From the NCBI GenBank assembly GCA_012728025.1, contig JAAYFX010000326.1, positions 1 through 5,096 of the forward strand: DNA of 5,096 nt, read 5' to 3'. The position numbers were made by a program, and so were the translations under genes. Positions 1 to 5,096 of this stretch are shown here, in pieces (position 1 is the stretch's first letter; each line of letters begins with the position of its first letter). The DNA comes from Clostridiales bacterium (GTDB lineage: Bacteria > Bacillota > Clostridia > Oscillospirales > Oscillospiraceae). A model generated the notes under the pieces. The model was not told where the DNA came from. It worked only from the letters and a program-made list of their open reading frames with translations, and made no database searches.

Positions 1-2
1 AT

Positions 3-3000
3 AGAAGAGACAAGTTAATCAATTTAATAAAGTTTCTAGCGACACTAAAACTCGCAGATACAGAAATAGAAGATGATGATGCAAGGCTAAGAATAAAGTG
101 GGCTAACCCATTCCTTCTATCTGAAAGATTCCATAATGCACTTATAACAGATATGAAAACAGAACTGATCTTAACAAAAGATCTTTCAGATGAGTCTATA
201 GAGACCCTAAAGGATCTTCAAGAAGAAATAGAAAACAATCCTAACCTAGTAATAGATGATTTTTCTATTATAACCGACTACTTCTCTCCAGAATTAGCTG
301 CATATATACACTCTGATAAAGTATTGTTGCCTCAATTTGAGATCAACCAGAGTAATGAAGATGAATCAATCATCTTTGAGATAGACGATACCGTAAATAG
401 AGTTTCTTATAATGATAGAAAAGCTGAAGAGATGAGCTACTCATTCAAGATAAAGAAGGTTCCTAACATCCCAAGGGTTATTAATAACCTAAAGAAAAGA
501 GAAACAACAACTATAAAGAATGTAGTAATCTTAACCTCCTCAGTGATGGATGAAGGCAAGGCACTAAATATAAAGTCTTCCTTTATAGATGAGAATACTA
601 GTTCATTTGAATTAGTAACAGAGTATCAGGGAATAATAAGCAATGATAATAATATTACTCACTTACCCATAACAAACCTATCAGTATCTGAGATTAGTTC
701 TAGTGGGTATGACCCTATTCTATTCTCACCACACTATATTAACGGCGATACATTGTATATACCTGTAAGTTCAGTGAGTCTTATAGACTTAGTGTCACTT
801 AATCAAGTGATAATAGAGATGCTTTATACCTATAGACATCTTAACTTTGATTTAAGTAAGACATGGTATTTCAAGAAGGAAGATGATGATCTTATTAATC
901 TAAATAAGTATGAAGGATTGATAAGAGATCAGTATGAAGCACTGTTCTTTCTGAAGGACAGAATCAAACTCATCGAAAGAAATATAAAGAGCCTTAATGA
1001 AGAGTATAATAAATACTCATTGTTCATTAAAGAGGAGGAAACAGTTGTTATAGATAATGATTACATCTCATTTAGCTATGCTATCGATGATAAAGTAATA
1101 TTAGAAACCTCTAAGATCTATGTTCATGATCCTGAGTACCCTAAAGTAAAGTATTGTTTAGGTTCATTTAGATTTGAGTTGGTGAAAGGGAAAAATCAAC
1201 CCATAATCATCAACAATCTATATAACATACGAAATAGTCCAGCTCCACATACAAGCGGTTCTAGTATCTGTTTTGGAAACATATCAGCCGATGTAGCGTC
1301 ATTGATGTCTACTAGTAAAGATATAGGGTTTCTTACAGATTATCTAATTAGTTTCTTGTTGAACCCTGATGTAACTGATCAGTGGGGAGCAAGGCTAAGG
1401 GCATTCCCTATAGTTAATATAGATGAACTAGATGATTCAGATAGACTTCATATAACAATGATAAGAGCATCACTGTTAACTTTAGAAGAGTTTAGACGAT
1501 GGGTAAATTATGTCTATGATAAACACAATATAGAACGTCCTGATATAGACATGAATGATTTACATCGTTATGCTCTAAGGCAAACTGGGACTAATAATCA
1601 GTGGAATAAAATTCTTCTTGGGTTATCAGAAGAAGGATTTATGGAAGAAATAATGGAAACTAAAGTCCATACTATTAGTCAGATTAAAAGAATCATAGGG
1701 CTCAAGGAAACAATAGTTGTCCCTGAAGACCCTGCATTAATAAGAGCTAAGAATATAGAAAAGGCAAGAGTGTTGTTGGCTGAAGAAGGAATAACACTGG
1801 TGCCAGAGCTTCAACATCATTCAGAGTTTATAAATGCTGTTGTTCTAGCAGAAGGACAACTTGATCAAGATGAAATAGATGCACAAATAGATGAGGCTAT
1901 AAATATTCTTAAGGCTACTATTAAGAGAGAATATATTATGGATGTAATAGTAGGACTAGAAAGAAGAGGAGACCATCAGATACGCATCATAGATACTCTA
2001 AGATATATACTAGGGGATATTTATGATAGCTTCATTCAAGGTGAGTTTGATGAAGAACTATGTAAAGCAAGAATGATAGAAGAAATAAGGAAAGAGATGT
2101 CTCCAGAAATAACTCCTGAAGAAGTAGTTACTCGAGAGCCTTATACTTTTATTGATCTTAACGAAATAGATCTTGCTATTCTCCGAAGAGGATATGACCC
2201 TATATTGTTAAAAGAAATAGTGTCCGAAGAGTTCAATGCAAGAATTGAGGACTTGTCATTAAGTTATCCATCTCAGGATAGAAACTATATAAGCTATGAA
2301 GAGATGTTAGCAGAACTAAATGATATATTCAGTGAGTATGCAGACGAACTAGATCCTCCTTTTACTGATCATAATCATGAAGGAGAGAATTTGATCTATT
2401 CATATTCCATAGATACATATATGATGTTGAATGGATTTGATCCTGAAGAAGTTCGTAGTGATCTAGGGCATAGTGATCTAATATATAGAGCTAGGGAAGA
2501 TTATGATAATGCTCTCATAACATTACCACAACAACTAGATGTAGTAAAGCGTATACTAAGATCATATCTTGGTGAAACAGAAGAACCAAATCCAGTTTTC
2601 TCTGAATATGTAGATGAATTGATAAGAGGCTGTGGGTATGACCCATTACGTTTAATTGGAAACCATGTTGACTTCCTCCTAGGTCAAAATGATATTGATA
2701 GAATTCAACTATGTGTAAGTAACTTAAGAGCATTAACTGTTAATTGGTTAGAGCAAGAAATCAGTTCTGATACACTAGAAGAATCAATAGAAGAAGAGTT
2801 AGCATCTCTATCAGGAATGTATTATGAATATACACTTCGTATTATTTACTTTAATCAAAGAATAGATATGATGCTGAGAAGAATATCATCAAGTCCTAGG
2901 TTCATAAAAGAAGCATCTGGAGATGCAGCTGTTAGGCTACGACTAAATATTGCAGAGCTTCAATTAAGAATTGAAAGAGAAGAAGACGAGACAGGAGAAC

Positions 3001-3083
3001 CAGTTGATGATAGCTATATAAGAGAACAATTAATTGGTCTTATAAATCGAGCTAACGGAGAAAATGGATTCCCAGAATTCTAA
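3..3083 (+). CDS. Very large protein with a central prokaryotic E2-like domain, 5'-truncated by the window
   Basis: At least 1026 residues are visible. The frame has no stop between base 3 and the TAA at 3081-3083, so the start lies upstream. The ATG at 153 lacks a ribosome binding site and sits inside coding-like sequence (preceding residues include KWANPFLLSERFHNALITD). Numbering from that Met: residues 1-250 are of unknown type; 255-297 are a charged, probably coiled-coil helix; 305-420 resemble a bacterial E2/RWD-type core, with strand-rich sequence, then PAPHTSGSSICFGN (His366, candidate catalytic Cys373), a helix and NPDVTDQWG; 421-976 are mostly charged helices, with three [IV]D-x6-G[YF]DP motifs. 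No signal peptide, membrane segment or zinc motif is seen in the visible part. The JAMM and E1-like genes downstream support a conjugation role. The coding region is certain. The E2 call rests on motif resemblance and context. It could instead be a large phage protein with an inactive E2 fold. Confidence 0.9.
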   Translation, partial: RRDKLINLIKFLATLKLADTEIEDDDARLRIKWANPFLLSERFHNALITDMKTELILTKDLSDESIETLKDLQEEIENNPNLVIDDFSIITDYFSPELAAYIHSDKVLLPQFEINQSNEDESIIFEIDDTVNRVSYNDRKAEEMSYSFKIKKVPNIPRVINNLKKRETTTIKNVVILTSSVMDEGKALNIKSSFIDENTSSFELVTEYQGIISNDNNITHLPITNLSVSEISSSGYDPILFSPHYINGDTLYIPVSSVSLIDLVSLNQVIIEMLYTYRHLNFDLSKTWYFKKEDDDLINLNKYEGLIRDQYEALFFLKDRIKLIERNIKSLNEEYNKYSLFIKEEETVVIDNDYISFSYAIDDKVILETSKIYVHDPEYPKVKYCLGSFRFELVKGKNQPIIINNLYNIRNSPAPHTSGSSICFGNISADVASLMSTSKDIGFLTDYLISFLLNPDVTDQWGARLRAFPIVNIDELDDSDRLHITMIRASLLTLEEFRRWVNYVYDKHNIERPDIDMNDLHRYALRQTGTNNQWNKILLGLSEEGFMEEIMETKVHTISQIKRIIGLKETIVVPEDPALIRAKNIEKARVLLAEEGITLVPELQHHSEFINAVVLAEGQLDQDEIDAQIDEAINILKATIKREYIMDVIVGLERRGDHQIRIIDTLRYILGDIYDSFIQGEFDEELCKARMIEEIRKEMSPEITPEEVVTREPYTFIDLNEIDLAILRRGYDPILLKEIVSEEFNARIEDLSLSYPSQDRNYISYEEMLAELNDIFSEYADELDPPFTDHNHEGENLIYSYSIDTYMMLNGFDPEEVRSDLGHSDLIYRAREDYDNALITLPQQLDVVKRILRSYLGETEEPNPVFSEYVDELIRGCGYDPLRLIGNHVDFLLGQNDIDRIQLCVSNLRALTVNWLEQEISSDTLEESIEEELASLSGMYYEYTLRIIYFNQRIDMMLRRISSSPRFIKEASGDAAVRLRLNIAELQLRIEREEDETGEPVDDSYIREQLIGLINRANGENGFPEF
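1065..1412 (+). other. E2-like (ubiquitin-conjugating fold) domain within the large protein
   Basis: This stretch encodes residues 305-420, counted from the Met codon at 153. It reads as beta-strand-rich sequence (KYCLGSFRFELV, QPIIINNLYNI), then PAPHTSGSSICFGN, then an alpha-helical stretch and NPDVTDQWGARLRAFP. Classical E2s have HPN-x-x-x-x-G-x-I-C with the catalytic cysteine at the end. Many bacterial E2-like proteins have a PH...G..CLGN version followed by a helix and an NP..xW segment, as here. The cysteine codon is at 1269-1271. The usual HPN asparagine is not present as such, and His366 falls roughly where it would align. The assignment comes from recalled family patterns, not a computed alignment. 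Confidence 0.6.
2166..2645 (+). repeat. Three degenerate protein repeats with a [IV]D-x6-G[YF]DP core
   Basis: In the C-terminal part of the large protein the same 12-residue pattern occurs three times with identical internal spacing: IDLAILRRGYDP (2166-2201), IDTYMMLNGFDP (2409-2444) and VDELIRGCGYDP (2610-2645). The copies start 81 and 67 residues apart, each in charged helical sequence. An isolated SGYDPIL also occurs far upstream, near 705-725, without the leading ID. The spacing suggests diverged copies of a helical module of about 70-80 residues, plausibly a binding or scaffold surface. Function is not known. DNA identity between copies is low apart from the GYDP codons, so the repeats look old. 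Confidence 0.55.
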
Positions 3084-3097
3084 ACAAAGGAAAAGAA

Positions 3098-3523
3098 ATG
3101 AATAAAAAAGTACAATATGTACATAATAATAAACCTAAAGTTGAAGCATATATCTCAACAGAACCCAATTACTTTTCTATAACTGGAACGGTTTTTAATA
3201 AAAAGGATTGGGAAACATCTGGATGTATTCATGATCAAATAATGGAATACTTTCCTGAGCTTGAACTGTTAATAGATCTTCATCTTAATTATTTAGATGG
3301 AAAGCCAATATACTTTATAGAGAACTCGATGTACTTCATAAAGAATAACAATATAGATGGTCTTGTTTCCTATGGATTCAATAACAGACAGGCAGAATAC
3401 TTGTCTAGAAATCAACCAGACGAAGAGACATTTAAGTCTCTTGTTAAGAGCTGGAAGATTTTAGAAGTTAGGAAGTATAAAGCTATGTTGGCAATGCAAA
3501 TAATAGATAACTTAAAGGAGTAA
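3098..3523 (+). CDS. Conserved protein of unknown function with GC-x-HD / FPEL / LHL motifs
   Basis: The product has 141 residues. The start is supported by AAAGGA at 3086-3091, six bases before the ATG and 14 bases after the upstream stop. Residues 38-79 carry the clearest motif block: W38, GCIHD at 42-46, FPEL at 52-55, LHL at 61-63, DGKP at 67-70, then EN at 75-76 and Y79. I recall the same pattern (C-x-HD, FPEL, LHL, G-x-P, N-x-x-Y) in uncharacterised phage and plasmid proteins, often of similar size, but know no function. The second half is helical and basic (KSWKILEVRKYKAM). There is no signal peptide or membrane segment. Its place between the E2-like and JAMM genes suggests it works with them, as an adaptor, substrate or modifier, but the sequence does not show which. 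The conserved Cys-His-Asp cluster might bind a metal or be catalytic; that is a guess. Confidence 0.9.
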   Translation: MNKKVQYVHNNKPKVEAYISTEPNYFSITGTVFNKKDWETSGCIHDQIMEYFPELELLIDLHLNYLDGKPIYFIENSMYFIKNNNIDGLVSYGFNNRQAEYLSRNQPDEETFKSLVKSWKILEVRKYKAMLAMQIIDNLKE

Positions 3524-3526
3524 TAG

Positions 3527-4153
3527 ATGGTAATAATAACAGAAGAAGCCTATAAAAAGGCACTAGAGATAGTAGAGTTAGCCCCAGAGGAAATAACTTT
3601 CTTTGGGTTTGTAGTAGAAGAAGGAGTAGATTTAATCATTAATGAAATCTTCCTGCCTAAACATCAAGTATGTCAGCCAGCTCATACAAACTTATTAGCT
3701 GAAGGTTATGATGAACTAATAGATGTTGAGGCAGAGTTAAGAGAGAAACATGGTTCAGGATTCTTTAGGTGTCATTTCCATAGTCATGTGAATATGGGAG
3801 TCACTCCCAGTGGTGTAGATGATAGCACACTGTCAGAGTTTCTAGAAGACATCCCTTACTTCTTAACTATTATAATGAATAAGAAGGGGGAGCATCATCT
3901 TCGTGTAGGATTTATGGGAATGATTAGCACAGAAACCTTACACTTCTATGAGAAAGAGAAAGTCAGATCAAATGATTTTGATTTCTTTAAGGAAAGAATA
4001 GAAGAGATAACTGACTATAGTAAGGAATCAAGTAATAAGAACTATCCTATAAACTATGGATATGGTCAAAACTGGGTACAGCCAAGTTTTATAGGCATTG
4101 ATGATAAGTATAATCCCAAAGCAAGGAAAGCAAAAAAAAAAACAAAAGAGTAA
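3527..4153 (+). CDS. JAB/JAMM (MPN) domain metalloprotease-like protein
   Basis: The product has 208 residues. The ATG follows AAAGGAG (3514-3520) by six bases, and only three bases separate it from the previous stop. The JAMM zinc site is complete: His85-Ser-His87, seven residues, Ser95, two residues, Asp98, inside FRCHFHSHVNMGVTPSGVDD. Glu22 in EEITFFGFV fits the catalytic glutamate in the first part of the fold. JAMM enzymes hydrolyse isopeptide or peptide bonds C-terminal to ubiquitin-like modifiers, and bacterial ones are often encoded with E1- and E2-like proteins, as here. It would be expected to mature a modifier or remove it from targets in the cytoplasm. Residues 1-140 form the domain. 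The rest is a charged linker (GYGQNW, then a lysine-rich end). The gene stops three codons after an 11-A run, and the true C-terminus may be longer through a -1 shift. The domain call is firm; the substrate is unknown. Confidence 0.93.
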   Translation: MVIITEEAYKKALEIVELAPEEITFFGFVVEEGVDLIINEIFLPKHQVCQPAHTNLLAEGYDELIDVEAELREKHGSGFFRCHFHSHVNMGVTPSGVDDSTLSEFLEDIPYFLTIIMNKKGEHHLRVGFMGMISTETLHFYEKEKVRSNDFDFFKERIEEITDYSKESSNKNYPINYGYGQNWVQPSFIGIDDKYNPKARKAKKKTKE

Positions 4154-4218
4154 AGGGTATTCTAGACTTAAGTGATAAAGAAATTGAGGAGTTAATAACA
4201 GGAGCAATCTATGACTAA
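4132..4218 (+). other. A11 homopolymer and -1 frame extension of the JAMM gene
   Basis: Eleven A's (4132-4142) cover the last lysine codons of the JAMM gene. In the annotated frame only T-K-E and a stop follow. In the -1 frame the reading continues through 4216-4218 (TAA) with a coding-like tail ending GILDLSDKEIEELITGAIYD. That frame fills the only sizeable gap in the operon and would overlap the next ATG by eight bases, matching the tight packing elsewhere. An SD-like AAGGA (4123-4127) lies just upstream of the run, but I see no strong hairpin downstream. Possible explanations are ribosomal -1 frameshifting on A-AAA-AAA, transcriptional slippage, a real indel, or a homopolymer sequencing error (12 or 9 A's would restore the frame). 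Confidence 0.55.
4200..4204 (+). promoter_or_regulatory. Ribosome binding site fixing the start of the 61-residue gene
   Basis: AGGAG lies six bases before the ATG at 4211 and supports that start for a very short gene. It also falls inside the -1 frame tail of the JAMM gene, so if that frame is used the two genes would be translationally coupled. Confidence 0.7.
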
Positions 4219-4396
4219 GAAAAGAGAGTTCATATTGAATCCAATAACACCATTAAAGAATAATTCACAAAGACTCGTTGAACTTTATTTAACTGTAGAC
4301 AAAGATGAAACCAAAAGGTTAATCAAGGTGATTTATGGAGTAAATGAAGATGTAATAAGAGACTTAAAAACATTACTTGATGCAGAGGATGTATGA
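4211..4396 (+). CDS. Small protein of unknown function encoded next to the E1-like gene
   Basis: The product has 61 residues. The start is supported by AGGAG at 4200-4204, and its stop overlaps the E1-like start by ATGA, so the two are probably translationally coupled. I do not recognise the family. The visible pattern is a basic N-terminus, a short strand (REFILN), a proline-containing turn, a second strand (RLVELYLTV), then two helices (DETKRLIKVIYG and NEDVIRDLKTLL). It has no cysteine and no membrane segment. The size and position recall the small ubiquitin-like partner in some bacterial E1/E2/JAB cassettes. However, it ends in AEDV without a Gly-Gly, and the strand-helix order is not a clear beta-grasp. 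It might be an accessory subunit of the E1-like enzyme. The RBS and the overlaps make a real gene likely. Confidence 0.8.
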   Translation: MTKKREFILNPITPLKNNSQRLVELYLTVDKDETKRLIKVIYGVNEDVIRDLKTLLDAEDV

Positions 4397-5082
4397 GAAA
4401 CGAAAAAATAGGTATAGATATCCAAAGGCATCAAGGCATCTTTGACCCATCTAAATTTGATGGGAAGAAGATAGCAGTGATAGGAGCTGGAGCTATAGGA
4501 TCAAAGATCCTAGCAGGGCTGATAAAGCTAGGACTCGAAGGAGTCCATGTATATGACTTCGATGTAATCGAAGCTCATAACATAGCTAATCAAGAGTTTA
4601 ATGCTGAGCAGATAGGCTTAGCTAAAGTAGAAGCTATGAGTGAGTATGCCCTAAGGAACAATGCTCATATCATAACACACAACAAAGCTTTCACAAAGAA
4701 AGACTCTGACGAGAACTTCAACTATGTATTCCTAGCTGTAGATAGTATTAAAGCAAGGAAGGATATAGTTGATTGGTTAACAAGAAAGATAAACTTAGAA
4801 CTAATCATTGAGACACGAATGGGTTCAGATGAAGTTCAGTTCTATATGATAAGAGGGAAGAATCAAGAGAGTGATTGGCTCAAGACTATTGACTTCGATG
4901 AAGCATTGGTTGAGGTCTCCGCTTGTGGCTCTCCTATTAGCTTTGGACTTGTTAGTGATGTATGCGCAGCATTAGCTTGCAACGCCCTAGTACACTGGGC
5001 AAATGGAAGCTTAGACTATGATAAAGTATCTATGTTTATGTACCCTCTTGATATAGAGGCTACTAAATATAGTGAGAAATAA
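4393..5082 (+). CDS. ThiF/E1-like adenylating enzyme
   Basis: The product has 229 residues, the size of a single Rossmann E1/ThiF/MoeB domain without extra modules. The ATG overlaps the previous stop (ATGA). The nucleotide-binding loop is VIGAGAIGS (29-37), followed by the acidic strand end YDFD (54-57), HNIANQEF (62-69), IGLAKVEA with Lys78, and FLAVDS with Asp117. RMG at 142-144 and the VSACGSPISF segment with Cys178 match a pattern I recall from phage and plasmid ThiF proteins. E1-like enzymes adenylate the C-terminus of a ubiquitin-like protein and may pass it to a cysteine. The arginine usual in the NLNRQ-type motif is replaced (N66), which could affect ATP chemistry or simply mark this subfamily. 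The CxxC zinc pairs of MoeB/ThiF are absent. Cys178 is a candidate thioester residue, with Cys191 and Cys196 as alternatives. The family call is firm; the partner modifier is not identified. Confidence 0.93.
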   Translation: MRNEKIGIDIQRHQGIFDPSKFDGKKIAVIGAGAIGSKILAGLIKLGLEGVHVYDFDVIEAHNIANQEFNAEQIGLAKVEAMSEYALRNNAHIITHNKAFTKKDSDENFNYVFLAVDSIKARKDIVDWLTRKINLELIIETRMGSDEVQFYMIRGKNQESDWLKTIDFDEALVEVSACGSPISFGLVSDVCAALACNALVHWANGSLDYDKVSMFMYPLDIEATKYSEK

Positions 5083-5084
5083 GT

Positions 5085-5094
5085 AGAGAGGGGA
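5085..5094 (+). promoter_or_regulatory. Probable ribosome binding site of a gene beginning beyond the window
   Basis: The bases right after the E1-like stop form a purine tract (AGAGAGGGGA) like the sites before the other genes. No start codon follows within the window, so a further co-oriented gene probably begins a few bases past 5096, and the operon continues. Confidence 0.5.
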
Positions 5095-5096
5095 GA

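Noticed and set aside
1033..1047. Strong AGGAGG just before the E2-like region, followed by a TTG, as an internal start producing a separate E2-like protein
   Set aside because: The TTG is out of frame with the large gene, and the AGGAGG is explained by glutamate codons (KEEE). No in-frame start lies at a suitable distance.
700..2650. Recurring GGGTATGACCC-type DNA word with GGGT/ACCC half-palindrome, as a possible protein-binding site
   Set aside because: All occurrences are in frame and encode Gly-Tyr-Asp-Pro. The other copies vary at synonymous or conservative sites, so the signal is at protein level.
2515..2733. Minus-strand reading frame of 72 codons
   Set aside because: It lies wholly inside the large plus-strand gene, has no ribosome binding site that I can see, and its translation is rich in Leu, His and Tyr, as expected for the antisense of this codon usage.
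4166..4173. Perfect 8-base palindrome ACTTAAGT in the gap after the JAMM gene, as an operator or terminator stem
   Set aside because: It has no loop and is AT-rich and short, and no T-run follows. Such a palindrome is expected by chance, and the -1 frame coding reading explains the stretch better.
4154..4210. Promoter between the JAMM gene and the 61-residue gene
   Set aside because: I see no convincing -35/-10 pair, and the stretch reads as coding in the -1 frame and holds the next gene's ribosome binding site.
3527..5082. Assignment to the PRTRC system or to CBASS Cap2/Cap3
   Set aside because: JAMM and ThiF-type genes are shared, but there is no recognisable PRTRC C/D/E/F protein, no ParB, no fused E1-E2 and no nucleotide cyclase in the window.

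Overview
The window is a compact, AT-rich (roughly one-third GC by eye), single-direction gene block. It contains five plus-strand coding regions packed end to end with almost no intergenic DNA, each internal one preceded by a good purine-rich ribosome binding site. Isoleucine is very often ATA and arginine is nearly always AGA. This density and codon bias, together with several proteins of types I associate with phages and large plasmids, suggest a bacteriophage (perhaps a large one) or a megaplasmid of a low-GC bacterium, possibly Bacillota. Nothing here (no terminase, capsid, tail or replication gene) fixes the replicon type or the host.

Layout. Bases 3-3083 carry the 3' part of a very large gene whose reading frame is open to the left edge, so its true start lies outside the window. 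The middle of its product has a segment resembling a prokaryotic E2 (ubiquitin-conjugating) core, with a PH...SICFGN motif containing a candidate catalytic cysteine. After it comes a long charged helical region with three copies of a [IV]D-x6-G[YF]DP motif. Bases 3098-3523 encode a 141-residue protein of an uncharacterised family with the pattern GC-x-HD ... FPEL ... LHL. Bases 3527-4153 encode a JAB/JAMM metalloprotease-like protein with an intact H-x-H-x7-S-x2-D site. This gene ends just after an 11-A run, and a -1 shift there would add a coding-like tail that overlaps the next start by 8 bases. Bases 4211-4396 encode a 61-residue unknown protein. Bases 4393-5082 encode a ThiF/E1-like adenylating enzyme that overlaps the preceding gene by ATGA. 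The last bases look like the ribosome binding site of a further gene.

Reading of the whole. An E2-like domain, a JAMM peptidase and an E1-like enzyme in one operon are the parts of a bacterial ubiquitin-like conjugation or deconjugation pathway, related in general type to PRTRC-like, CBASS Cap2/Cap3 and Bil cassettes but matching none of them in layout. No obvious ubiquitin-like modifier with a di-glycine end is encoded here. Either the modifier is elsewhere or the 61-residue or 141-residue protein plays that part. The role (anti-defence, takeover of host proteins, virion protein modification or other) cannot be told from this window.
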